DNA from: Nemopilema nomurai
Taxonomy: Eukaryota > Cnidaria > Scyphozoa > Rhizostomeae > Rhizostomatidae
Reading direction: 5' to 3'
NCBI GenBank assembly: GCA_003864495.1
Contig: ML133465.1
Location: forward strand, 1,115,163 to 1,179,162
DNA length: 64,000 nt
Shown: piece by piece, positions 36,961-49,400 of the stretch
Layout: the number at the start of each line of letters is the position of its first letter
Position numbering within the stretch: the stretch's first letter is position 1
Notes under the pieces: generated by a model
What the model saw: the letters and a program-made list of their open reading frames with translations, nothing else
Told to the model about the DNA's origin: nothing
Databases searched by the model: none
Made by a program: the position numbers and the translations under genes

Positions 36961-39900
36961 ATGTTCATTCATGCTAATGCCGTGTTACTTGTTGCTGTTT
37001 TTTATTTTTCAAATCCATCATTGACTCACGCTGAAGATGCAAAAGCCCGCGCGTTTAGGATGCAGAAACACAATATGTTGTGGGAGCAGGCAAAGAAGAT
37101 GTTGGGTGACGGTCCAAAATTAGAGAATCTCTACAGACAGCTTGGAAAGCTGGATAGACTGTCTCTTAAACTCAAACATCTGGAGGGTGAGGAAACTGAG
37201 GATGCAAAAATGATGGAAGCAAATGCAAAGGAGATGTATCTAGATATTTTGAATACTTATGGACTTGCAACGAATAAAGCTGGAAATGAAGGTCACAACC
37301 ACATCAAGGCAAAATTTAGTGATAAAGTTGACAAATTATGGAAAAAAGCTGTTCAAAGTGGTAAGTTTCATTAGAATTACTTTGTGTCGTTCAGTCAAGG
37401 CTTGATAAAGGTCGAAAATCATAAATTCAGCTTTGTTAATGACATCTTTGTTTTCTTTTTATAGTAGATTTCATTTTCAGCCTTTTCCAAGTAGTGGAAC
37501 TTCTGACTGGAGGGGCAACATTTTACATAAACAATTTGAAATTGCAAAATACGTTTTAATCAATTTAGAATTTTGTTTCAGCAAGCGTTTTTGTATTTTT
37601 TAACTGGAAATTTGTTCCATAATATATATACTGGTTATATTATATTACTCAGTCATTCCATAGAAATGACACAATTTGAATGTGAAAAGCTGCTTTTTAA
37701 GCGGAAAATACCTTGCTTAAGCATACATTCATGATTTTATTTTCCAAACATTGCTGATAATGAGAATGGCTATGCCTGACCTTACTTTTGCAAAAGGTCA
37801 TTGAAAGACACTTGCACCACTTTAAGAAATTAGCTCTCATTATTTACATAAATAAAATTTTCTTACTTTTTCATGTTAGTTAATTCCTGTTTTATGAGTG
37901 AGTTTCTTTGTAGTCAAAAAAATTTAACTAATGGGTATTTATGTAATGCCACACTGAAGATATACCCTTTGTGAATGGTCACATAAGTTACACTTTTCAT
38001 AATAAAAGTGCTCTTATTTGTCATCCTTCAATTCTTGTTACTTAAAAAATGAGCATAGTTTGGCTCTCAAATGAAAATCCATGCCGACCTAGAAACTTAA
38101 ATTGATCAACTTGTAGTGACCCATAATGACCTTTCAATTACTATCTTTTATCTTTTAATAATTTTATGTACATTGCTGTTTTATTCATGTTAAGCTACAT
38201 TGCTTAGAGATAAGGCTGTTGTGTTCAGACAGTCAGTGGGTTTCAAAATAAGAAAAAGATGCAACATAGGTCTCTTCATCATCAGTTTCGTTTCACATTG
38301 ATTCGTCTTCCGTGACTCAACTTCATTAACAACCAAGGTTGTTAACAACCCAGTGACTTTCACTAAACATTGCCCTCAAGTTTTGTCACAGGAGTCACAA
38401 AATATCAGTCACATTAGACTAAAAGGCTGGAACTAAGTAGTAAATGTCAAGGGATCATTTTCTTTACTTATATAAGTTAAGTAATTGATACTAACCAGTT
38501 ATAAGTTATGGACATGAAGAATACTCAATGATTGTATTACTTCCTCACAAATGTATCAAGTGCTGCAGAATCAATAAAGAGGCTACCGAGTACCCTTGTA
38601 TAAAGTATAATGCAGCTTGTTACAAAGGCTTACAGCACAGAATGATCGGCAAGTGCCAATGAAGTTCTGAAAAAACAAGAAAGTGGTTAACGTGGAGACA
38701 CATAATTTCCCAAGTTGTTTGAACCCATCATAGAAAATTTGTATGCTGTTTACTGGGAGCCTATTGGTTCATGGGGCATGCAGGAATGGTTCATGTGGGA
38801 ATTGAATCAAATGATGATGTTACGATGGAATTTCTACATCAGACTTCCGCTGATGCTAATACTTTCAAGATAACAAATGATATTGAGTCTGTATCTACCT
38901 GATATCATTGCCCCTATGCCAGATTCATCATCAAGGTGCACAAAAGTAAAGTTGACAGAGCAAGACTTTGCAAAAATAAACAATGCCTTTGATAAGTGTC
39001 ATGAAAACTGAAAAATAACTTTTGAAGTATCAGGCCATATGCCATTGAATTAATGCCCCTTTTATTTATCATTTAGTTCTGTTAAAACTTCTAACATTCA
39101 TGTTACATTTCCAGGGACTGGTTTAAGCTGTTTCCTTTAGTTAACTCTCACATGTCACATGGGCCACACATTGCATTGGTTTTATTATTTCAAAAAGCAA
39201 AAACACTTTAATTATATTTTTTCTTTCATATGGTAGCTCAATGGTAGCCCTTTTTTAAAAAGTTTGCTTTAAAAGGTTTTAAACTAAGTGTGACAGTCAC
39301 ACAAGTCACATCAGATAAACAAAGTAATTCCATAGTTAAGTAAGTTTTTTTAACAAAACATTTCTAAGATATAGAATGGCTTAAGGTGATTCTATTATTG
39401 TATCACAATAATTGGAAAATAATTCTGACCCTAGTAGACAACTAAATATTGTTGTGGCGTTGTCGCGCCAGTCACTATGGAATGGCTGTACCTGTCATTC
39501 CACTTGAAAATGATTTTTTAGAAAAAATATCTGGGTTTTTACTTTCGTGGGTCAAGGAGTGCAGAGTTTTTTTCAAGAACAAACTTACCATGAGCCATTG
39601 AAGCATATTTTCCTATTCTTAAAATAGTTGATGCATTAAACACTCTTTCTTTGCAGGAAAGTTTTCCTCAGACGAACTTGGTGGTTTGGAAAAGGAATTT
39701 AAGCATCATGAGAAGAGAATTGAAGAATACAGGCAGATTGCAGATAAAATTGTTGCACATGATGAGATTTCGGACAATGACATTAGACGTCTTGACAAGA
39801 TGCCAGAGAGTGATATGAAAGAATTGAGAAAAGAGCTGAAAAAGAAGCATAATCACTTGTCATCAAATTTTGAAGACTTATCTGAAAAGGTAATTGATGC

Positions 39901-42900
39901 AATTTTATATGCTTTCACTTTTGGCAAGTATTGAAGCACCTCACTGAACCATTTTCAGGAGGCGAATAACAAAATTATGTGTTTGCACAGGCCTGAAATA
40001 TTGACTGACTATTGTTGAATAAGAGAGAGAGAGAGAGGGTAGCAAAAGCAATTTTGTGACTGAGGGATGGATACATTAACTGGGCAGGTGTTACTTCCAG
40101 GAAGTGGCTGCTAAATTTTTTTACCATTCTCCCATTGGTGCATTCCTAATAACCATTGTTTTTTACTGCTACTCAAAGACTGGAGGATAGAATAAAACAG
40201 CATGTTCCCACGAGCATAGGAACCAAAACGTCTTCAGAAATCAAGCAGCTGCGTTGAAATTGTAAAAGACGTAATGCCCTAATTAAATGCGATTTGGCTA
40301 AAGGACAACATCTTTTAGAGAATCCAGATTGCGCCAAAACATACAGTGAGGACAATTTTCGTATAATTGGGCAAGCTAGGTTGTCCTTTCACTTAGGTGT
40401 TTTGGAGTCTGTCTATATTTCAATGGAAAATCCCATTCTCTGTAGACAGAAAGAGTTTGTCTTTTCCCTTGGGCTCTTCTAAAGTTAGGTGTTAAGTAAC
40501 GCAGATTGGTCAATTATAACCAATCACACGCTCTGCTTATCACCCTCTAGTGTTTTCAATCCGCATCTGGCTATTTATTCGGTCAGTTTTTGGTTATCTT
40601 TCAATGTTTGCATACTCTGAGGAGTGTCGGATGAAAAAGTACTTGAAGTATGCGAAAACTAGTTCTGCATTTTCTAGCCATTGTGAAGTTTTGTACCACA
40701 AAGCACTTGTTCACATTGTTTTTTGTCAAGCTAGCACACAGCTTAAACTTGACAACTTTCCGTACTACTTATCTCTATTGAAAACCAAAGGATTATTAGA
40801 AAGCCACATAAAATTTGCAGCAAATGGAACAAAGTGATAAAATTCTGTGTTACACAGTATCAGATACCTTAAAAAGCCCATATTGTCAAGGCATCAGTAT
40901 TTTGTAAACGTTTTTGATGTTGTTTACATTGAAATTCAGTGTGGTATTTAAGAGGCACTAAAAAAAGATGCCAACACAGTGGAGTCTATGCTACCCAAAC
41001 GTGGGGCAACCCCTCTTGTTCAGCTAAAAATATTCATACAATGTCTGTATATTTTTGCTATTTAGATGAGGTCAAGTAATTTTCTAATATGCAAGGGAAG
41101 GTCCTGGTATATTTTTCAATTTTCTTACAAAGAAATTGAGGGATAAAAATATTGATTTATTTAAGCTGCTAACCCGCAATTTAAATTTAAATGAATTCAA
41201 GCGCTTATTAGTTTTACTTTTTTGTTTAGATCAAGAAGAGAGTTGCTGATGTTGAGGATGATTTCACTGACTCAAGAGTTCTAGAGATTTGGGAGCAAGC
41301 CAAGAAGTCCAATTTTCCAAATAAAGAACTAGAGTCCATAAAAGTATGAAAAGTTTTTTGCAGTTCAATTGCCATTTATTTTCTTTTCTTTGCAGTGTCA
41401 TTAATTAATGCTGGTGTCTCATTGGTATCTGATGCCTTTCTTAAAAACTTGCTATTTTTCAGTTTCTGTGTTAATGTAGATGATTACTGTGAATCACAAG
41501 ATTAACTATTTACATTAGGGCATAAATTTTGATGATTTTCATGGTGCTAGCCTGAAGAGATGGTATTTTAGTTTCTTTTATCTCTCTTTTGCTTGTAATA
41601 TATATTAATTTTATCTGTAGGCCTTACTGGTTGCAAATGATTGTCAGACGAATAGAAAGTTTTTTAGTTTGTATCAGTTTTATGAAATTAATATCACTTT
41701 TGCAGCAAGAGCTCAAACACTTCCAAATCAGAATAGACAAGCATAACTATTGGAAAGACAGACAAGCTAAGTGGAAAGATGATTTGAACAATGGAGAGTT
41801 TCCAGAGCCTAGTCATTATGAAACACTGCAGTCAAAAGTGAAGGAGCAAGCAAGACTGGTAGGATTTATGGTTTAGTTCCCATTTTCAATGTTTGGCTGC
41901 TGGTGGCGAGTCCACTTTTTATTCAGGGGGACATATGCATATTCCCAGCAATTTTGTTTCATGGTATAGGCTTCAACCCATGTTATTATGTCATCAAGTA
42001 GAGTTTACATTGTTCATGATGTTTTGCTGTTGCTTCTGATTTCTCTCTTCCTCTTCTTACTCCACATCCAATTTGTTACACTTCAGGTCCATTCATTGTT
42101 TTCTTTCTGGCAAGATACCTTGCACATTAGCTCCATTTTCTCTATTTTATTTCAAATTTCCTCTACTCTTGTTCTTGATCCCAACTCCTCATTCCTGATA
42201 TAATCTCTCCTTTCTATACCAATATTACTTCTCCATACTGTACTTAGCCACAGCCAGCTTTTCCTTTTTATGCTTGTTTGTATAAACCAGCTTTCTGCTC
42301 CGTTTTTAAGCATAGCATGTTGTAAAGTGTATAATGTAGTGTATATTGCACATTAATTGCTTGTATAAGTGTTTTGTACTGCAGGACTTAAGAAAGGAAC
42401 AGAACACAGAAACATTTGCAAGCTTAAAACACATTTTATCTGACACTTTGAAAAAATGACCAAAAGCTGTCAAAATAGATTGCAAGCTCGAAAATCATTT
42501 ACTGCATTCACTCTAATATTCCTGCTTCTCTTTTATTCCCATCTCTCTAGTAATCCCGCTTGTATTTCATAGACTGAATTAATAATCACATCTCCCTGGT
42601 AATCCCGCATGTGGGATTGAAACTTTTATTTGGCATTTGCTATTCTTTATACACTTTGTGTGGGTTTCACAGTCAAAGATTGAAACTTATGCTTAGAGTG
42701 AATGGGTAAAATCGCTATTATTAAAAATTATTATCATTATTACTATTGTTTGCAAAAATTATTATTGTTGTTGTTGAAATTGCACATTTTTCACTTTGAT
42801 TTGCCACACTCACGTTTAAATGGTATTCTCAAACTAGATTTCAAGGCATTGAAAAATAATCCGCCTCTCCAATATACCCCCCTCTCCAATAATCCCGCCT

Positions 42901-43152
42901 TTTTTCCTCGTTTGAAACCCTATTCCCACAGAAGGAATACTGGAGAAAATGTGGTATATCACATAATTACATACTATAAAACTGAGCCAGTGGGAAACCT
43001 TATTAAGCCAGAAAAACCATACATGTCAAAAACTTCTATTCTTTTTATTTAGCTTGCCCATAATTGTTAACTGGTTTATTCTTTTTCTTTGCTAGGTAAA
43101 GAAATATCACAAAACAATGTTGGATATGGTACAGTCAAAGGATGAATTGTAA
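36961..43152 (+). CDS. LRPAP1: LDL receptor-related protein-associated protein 1 (RAP), ER chaperone
   Basis: Exons: 36961-37360, 39657-39889, 41230-41343, 41706-41858, 43096-43152, all in phase, 318 residues (human RAP 357). RAP binds newly made LRP and other LDL-receptor family members in the ER and prevents early ligand binding. Residues 1-24 form a signal peptide (hydrophobic core VLLVAVFYF, likely cut after THA). The body is charged alpha-helix matching RAP domains: FRMQKHNMLWEQAKKM at the start of domain 1, KFSDKVDKLWKKAVQSGKF at the domain 1/2 join, EEYRQI and LRKELKKKHNHL in domain 2, and a third helical domain in exons 3-5. The protein ends in KDEL, a standard ER retrieval signal, where vertebrate RAP uses HNEL. 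The start ATG is the first in the exon. Introns 2 and 4 hold mobile-element remains. Confidence 0.95.
40021..40038. repeat. (GA)n microsatellite
   Basis: About eight GA units in LRPAP1 intron 2. Confidence 0.85.
40173..40482 (+). mobile_element. Remnant of a Penelope-like retroelement, C-terminal end
   Basis: The plus-strand sequence encodes, with one stop and small frame breaks, a short degraded peptide: RIKQHVPTSI, then HLLENPDCAKTYSEDNFRII, then FHLGVLESVYISMENPILCR and QKEFVFSLGLF before a stop at 40480-40482. This pattern (H-LL-NP-C, then a LE-x-Y-I helix and a NP-LC-x-QKEFV tail) is typical of the GIY-YIG endonuclease end of Penelope-like elements in invertebrate genomes. No reverse transcriptase is present upstream, so it is a 5'-truncated fragment. 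It lies in LRPAP1 intron 2, sense to the gene. Confidence 0.6.
42502..42955 (-). mobile_element. TA-flanked inverted-repeat element (MITE-like), copy B
   Basis: Reverse-orientation copy of the element at 13895-14281: it shares the AATCCCGC motifs, the CATCTCCCTGGTAATCCCGC stretch, the ACACTTTGTGTGGGTTTCAC stretch, and ends related to CTGCATTCACTCTAATATT. TA flanks both ends (42500-42501, 42956-42957). It is longer than copy A because of an AT-rich expansion near 42715-42775. It lies in LRPAP1 intron 4. Confidence 0.8.
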
Positions 43153-43979
43153 ATTTGTTGTCACCAATTACAACTAGTCATAGCTGTATATCGCGCAAGA
43201 CTAATGCACACCTTTGTAACTTTTCTGTAAAGTAGAGAGACCTGTTTGACCAGCCACTGTTAAATGGGGAATCAAGTCAGGCCATTTCAGTCAGAAAGTT
43301 AGGGGGAAATGTCAATCATTTTTCAAGTTGTTTTGTTAAATTCTGTTATGAGTCATTTTAATTTGGTTGACTTTTTTGAGTTTCATTTGCACCCACGTTT
43401 GGTCTTGGATTGTTTAAATTGGAAATTGCATCTCCATTTTCTAAGATATTATTGAGATCAGGGAGCAATTGAAGACAGTTGACTCTTGGTAGTGACTGTT
43501 GACTTAGAAGTGGCTAAAATTGTATTTTATTATTTGTGTGTATTCTTAAGCAACCACTTGGAATTCTTTTCAGTAGTTAATGAACAAAAGGCCTAACATT
43601 GTGTCAATTTTTTATTACAAATTATTTAAATATTTCATGAAACTTTATGAGAATAGTTCAATTGCTTTTTGCTAAAATAATAATGAATGTGATGATGGCT
43701 TTTTCATTAACTATACCTTGCCAAGAACTTGATGGATAGATGAGATTTTAACCAGACCTATGCTGAAAAAGAAGATTGCTTTAATTGAAGGCAAAATTGA
43801 GATAAGTTGAATGATAAAGCTTTTCTCCTTTTTTCCAATGGCTCTTCTGGTTGGTAAGATGCATACATTGATTCAAGGAAGATTTACTTCAGACATGCTT
43901 GAATATTCTTGGTAAAGGGAACAGAGAGTATTATAGTGTTACTATGATCATAAGTTATACCATTTCCTTTCAAATTTGA

Positions 43980-43985
43980 AATAAA
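43980..43985 (+). terminator. Possible poly(A) signal AATAAA, LRPAP1
   Basis: First canonical hexamer I see after the LRPAP1 stop, 830 bases downstream; it implies a long 3' UTR. Confidence 0.45.
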
Positions 43986-44304
43986 TTATTGGCAACTAAT
44001 CAAACATTAAACCTTTTGAAATCAATCAAAATCACCAAAGCCTTTTAACAATCCCACTCAAACAAGCCTTTTGTTAATACTTTTGCTACTTGTTCCAAGG
44101 TAGGAGCTAAATTGCCAAAAACAGTTTGTCTCTTTTTCAAAATCTTTAGAACATGAAAAGTGTATAATTAGTAGGCAGGTCTTCAAGCCTACCCTGACGC
44201 ATCCAATTTTTGCTAACATGTCTTCATTACAGAACAGCTCCAGTGTCCTTCTAAAGCTGTACCCCAGTCTCCTAGTGCTTCCTGTGCACTTAAGATCCTA
44301 ACAG

Positions 44305-44684
44305 GCCTGTCAACCTATAATTTCGAAACGTGGATATTTCAGGTATTCTGTTGGGAAAAACTGGGAGATTTGGCCAAAAACAGGGAGATCTCCGAAATTT
44401 GTTGAATTGAATTTATAAACAACATACCTGTCAAAAAGTCATGGTGGAAAAACATTTAATAACACCAATTATCAAAGGTAGCGTCTTTCTAGTGGTTTTA
44501 AACGTTTTCAACCACTAACAAAAAACTTTGCCAGAAAGAAAGTCATTTTAGTCATTTTTTTATGTAAGAAAATCTCTACTGTAAGGCAAGAAAAACACGG
44601 AGAAAATCATGTAAAACCGGAAGACCGGAGAAAGCAAGCGAAACCTGGAGTCTCCCGGCGAAACTGGGAGAATTGACAGGTTTA
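44305..44684. mobile_element. hAT-like non-autonomous element with 8-bp target duplication
   Basis: About 380 bp bounded by CCTGTCAA near the left end and its complement TTGACAGG near the right end, with related GGGAGA/TCTCCC blocks just inside. CCTAACAG (44297-44304) on the left and CCTAACAA (44685-44692) on the right form a 7-of-8 direct repeat, the length typical of hAT insertions. There is no coding frame inside. Confidence 0.65.
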
Positions 44685-45286
44685 CCTAACAAGGCATGCA
44701 CGTTCCCGGCAGCAAGGGATGGCATACAAGAAGGCAGGACTCCTGTTCGCTACAAGCAGTAACTTCATAAAAAGCATATTCGACTGCCTGAAATACTACA
44801 GTCCGCGTGAAATTCATTTGTTGAAAGTTTTCTCCGTCTGACTGCAAACCGACTGTGCGGTTTAATGAACAAAATATTCGCATTGACAATTTTTTTTCAA
44901 ATAACTTTCGTAATCTTTGCAAAAAATATTCATTGCAAATGCTCAGTATAGCTCAGCGCAAAAACTTTTATTTTTAAGATGGCTATTTGAAATTTATAAA
45001 GAAAATTTAGTGAGCAAGAAAAGTAGATTCCAGGGAGAGGAGGCATAATCGTCATTGGCTGTAGACTAAGTTAAAATGCAAATTCTAGCCCTCAACAAAC
45101 ATGCAACATTCAAATAAGAATCAGTGGTAGACAATACTACAGTTAGGACTTAAAAAACTAGTTAATAAACCTATATTTAACAACACTTTCTGTTATGGTT
45201 TTTAAATGGCGCAGCTCTACGGCTAGCAGGCAACCAGCCACGGCCTCCTTCGAAAGAGAAGACGCTTAATCATACCAAATGCGAGC

Positions 45287-45292
45287 TTTATT
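45287..45292 (-). terminator. Possible poly(A) signal, short MYPT gene
   Basis: TTTATT on the plus strand (AATAAA on the minus strand), about 1.15 kb downstream of the stop codon of the 46449-54546 gene. Confidence 0.4.
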
Positions 45293-46448
45293 AAAGTCCG
45301 CATGAAATACAAACGTTCCCTCCCTACAATCATTTGCGACAGTTCCTATCGACAGATTAACAAAACAAGCACCTAAGATTACGATATTCGACGAAAGAAC
45401 GACACGAATTCGCCTAAAGGGTCATTTCGAACTTCCAACATCCAACTTTCTCATCTTCCAAAAACAAATGTACAATGAATCGACCCTTCCAACTCACATA
45501 TTCAAAATCAATTCAAACAAAATTTGGACATATGCTTCCTCGTTAAAACTAATTTCACATCAAAAACAAAATAACACAGTATGGTTTGTTTGGTTGCTAC
45601 TTTGGACATCAAAAATAGCTGCGTGAGAAAATCACTTACGGCTATCGGCTGAGAACCGATAACAAATACAAACGACATGGTACGGAATCGAAGGGCACTC
45701 GGTTAGGCCCAAACAGGAGTGTACACTGCTTACGAAAAAATTCAATCACATTTGCTGATAGCATTATTAAATGAGGAGGGAAGCGGGGCTCATAAAAATA
45801 GCATTACTATTGATTAAACCTACAAAAACACTTTTCTGAAAGCTCGGATGGCAAACATGCTATCGGAAGAAGTAGCACCATTGCACCATTCGTGAAAGGG
45901 AAACATCAATGGAGATGAGAGATTTCTCAGTTCTACACACCCAGAGTTAGCAGGTTGAAATAAAAAGTTGTACTGATGATATGGGAACGATTAATAAATT
46001 CTGATATTCTTCATCACCGATAGCATTTCAAATTGATACACCCGCCTCCAAAGAAATTGGTTGGTCGAAATAGGTCATGGGGTGGCCGCTCTCCCAATCA
46101 AGACAGCAAATCTACATAACGCAGGGGCTGATATTACGTCACAATTCGATTCTTTAAACCAACCGGGTTTCTGTGAAGCCAATTCTAAGAAATCGGGGCA
46201 TGCTCCAAGGAAATCTACTGCCGATTCGTCGGAAACCAGCAGCACGCGCCATCAATGGCTACGATTGAACGGCTAATCAAATCTCGAAAATATCTCCAAC
46301 TAGTTTATGAATAATCATAACCAGACTACTAAACACAAATTATTCAAGAAGGTATTAATTGCTGTAAAAATAGTCATTTTTACAAAACTTAAGGCCAACG
46401 ATTCTTTACTTGTACATGTATCTTTGGTTCGACGCTTCAAGGTGGCGC

Positions 46449-49400
46449 TCATTTCCGGGAAGATGACGACAGTTGGCTTACCACCTTAAGTAGCGAGCTG
46501 TTCTCGTCTCTTAGTCGCTGGTTCTCGTTTCGTAGCGAGTCGATTTCCTGTGCAAAAGGATACACATTACAACACATAATTAGCAAAACTCACATACACA
46601 TCAAAATTCTACACTGAAGTCGCCCGTTCAAAAATGTGCAAAAATAGGCAAGCCCGTTCAAAAATGTGGCCTAAGCAAGGAGTCTGGGAACAATAGAAAT
46701 GAACATCCAATCAATTTAATAACAATTGCACGTGATCACTGCTCTCAGCTTCGTCGTGCACCAATAACGTACTTGCTATTCACGTGATCGACTACCAAAT
46801 AAAGTTGATGTGATGAGCCAAAAATACACGGACTGAATACATCTGTCATTGCGTTACTTTATAGCTCCAAGCACACACCAATATTGAAACAATATAACAG
46901 CACCTAAATCAGTACAGCTGTAATTAAGCGAAAACCAGTTCAACTGATTGCGCGTGGCACTCGTTCCATGCAAGAGGTCTATCTATATAGGAACTGCGGG
47001 GCCTCGCAGCTCTGCTGAACAAATACAATCACAGGCACCTGGGTGGCTAAACCCTATTCCAGTAAACCCTATTATAGTGCCCAGTTGTGTCAGGGCAAAA
47101 ATGCATGGCATTCAAAGGTGAATTGTGTTGGGAGATTTCGCTTTCACAGACAGCATCAGCATGGTTCGATGCGCAAACAAAGCCATCCGACTTCAAAGGT
47201 TTGAAAGACGCAGGATCGACCACAGGCACTCGAAGCACCTCAACCAAGTTTCAAGTGGAAGCCATTAGGCTGCCAGGACACTCAGACATCTGTTTGTTCG
47301 TGATACTGTCTCAAACACAGCGCCCTTTCAAAAGATTTGTTCTCAATAAACACGAATGTAGACTATTTATATGAAGATAGGTTTAGTCGCAGCAAGCTAG
47401 GAACAGTCATAGGTGGACGAGAATCGATCAAGACGCGTTTTACCTTTTGAGATTTTTCGAATTCGTCTCTCCATTCCTGAATCGCTTGCTGATATGCTTC
47501 AAGCTGCTGTATAAGGGTCTCCCTGTCAACCTTGTCCAATTCATCACTTCTGCCTCTGCAAAAACGTCATCAATTAATACCATGCCCCTAGCAATTACAT
47601 GCCCCCACCCTCACCAAAAGCTGTAATCCCTGCTCGCACATATTGTCGCTTCAATTCACTGGTCAATCAAGTGCCTATTGTTATTTGTAAACTACTGTAC
47701 CCTTATACAATCCTAAACGGGAATTTTGCCAAGGAATCAAAGTAACTAAAAACGTTTAAGCGAGACAAGTGATTGGCAACAAACATCTACAACAACCCAG
47801 TACAATTGACACTGAAGCAAACACAAGTCAGTAAATATGAAAAATGACATCACAAGACACAGTCCTAAACCAGCAGCTTTCTGGTCTAACCAAACCTTGC
47901 AAGTTGAAACTCTTGATCAAGATGAATGCCTACCTCGACTTTCCTCTTCCCTGTGAAGAAAAGAGTTGTTTTTAATAACACGGTTAATCGCAAAGGCTAC
48001 ACTGATTTGTGCATTCTAAGCTGAAATGGATTAAAATAATCGACCTTTTGAAGCAAGAAAATGCAAGTATACCATGTATAAACAAGCTCAGATGCAATGT
48101 TTATCATCCAAAAACAGACAATAGCTGTTCAAACACTATGATAGTTTGCTACTGGAAACCACACATGATTGAACGAAAAACCAGCTGAAATGCAACTCAT
48201 GATGGGATATCACCACTGGGGACATCCCGGGGAGACGCGACTGCTGGTCAAAGAGCTGTGCACGCCTGTGTTCAAAGCAAACACGGTGACCATAAAAGAG
48301 AAGCACTGGAAAAGGGGCGGACGAGGGCAATGTTTGAAAGCGCAGGAAAAGAAGCACAGCGAAACACCAGAAATCTGGAGCTATTTAGCCACGGCAGTCT
48401 GGTTTATCATAGGTTGTGTTCGGGGATGGGGTATATCCAAGTAGAGCTAGAACAGGAGAGTTTTGATCGAGTCAGCCTCGTATTTCTATTCATGCACTCC
48501 TGCCAACTAGGGTTTGGTTGTTCCCCAGAATAGAAGCGCTACACGCAGACTTTGCTAGACAGACAGAAGCGCTACACGAAGACTTTGCTAGACAGGCAAC
48601 AACTTCTCTTGCAACAAAGCAAGCCCTGGGAAAATGCAATGTTTACCACGCCCCAATTTGGTTTTGCTTATGCCTACCTGCTATTGAGTCTACATTGTAT
48701 TGCGTTTTGCTAACAAGAAATATTGTCTTGGAAAATCAAACCGAAAAGAAAAATCTACTTGTGGGAACGGGTATCGACAGGGGTGCATAATCGCTGGTAA
48801 GTCCTGAGAGAAATTTATATGCAGAAAAACATTGCACCTATATGGCCTTCCAGTCAATCTGTAACTACACCAGGATATAGAAAATGCAAAACATGATTGA
48901 AAACTAACCTGAGACTCGGATGTGCTCATGGCCTCGTTTATGTAGGTGTTTTCTTTCACTTTCTCCCCATCATCGGTCGCCCCACTGCCAGTGTCTCCCT
49001 GCAAAACACAACAAACAATAAATGCCGTTCATTCTGCATCGAAAGCAGAACAAGCTAACGACCAACCCTATCCTTGATTAGTTTTGGTGCTTGTTACGGG
49101 CGAGTTAACATCCATAGAAAGCCTGCGCAAAACAGTGAAGGGAGGGGCCTTGTTTGAAGTGCTTAAGTGCAACGCGATAGGGCTATTCATTAAACAATGG
49201 AGACAAGGGCGAAGCAGCCATGTCACGTGGTCGGCTGTCGCGCCTTGGCTTCGATGGAGCCTCTTCTTGGGGCCGAGGCATAAGAGCACACAAGCATGTA
49301 GTGGATGCAGCATGTCCACTCTGCTTATATCCGGGGGAACATGAGCGATTCCTCAAAAAGGCTACTGCGCAAATTTAATGCCCGGGCTTAAACAGCAGTT

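Larger units (their letters stand above)
43153..46448. other. Tail-to-tail region LRPAP1 / short MYPT gene
   Basis: Holds the likely 3' UTRs of two convergent genes and a hAT-like element (44305-44684). Open frames at 44686-44922 (-) and 46061-46276 (+, TTG start) have no support as genes. Confidence 0.55.

Noticed and set aside
47047..47374. Overlapping open frames on both strands
   Set aside because: Both lie in an intron of the short MYPT gene, lack ATG or splice context and show no family motif.
48136..48533. Open frames on both strands around 48.3 kb
   Set aside because: Intronic; no conserved motif, and they overlap each other out of frame.
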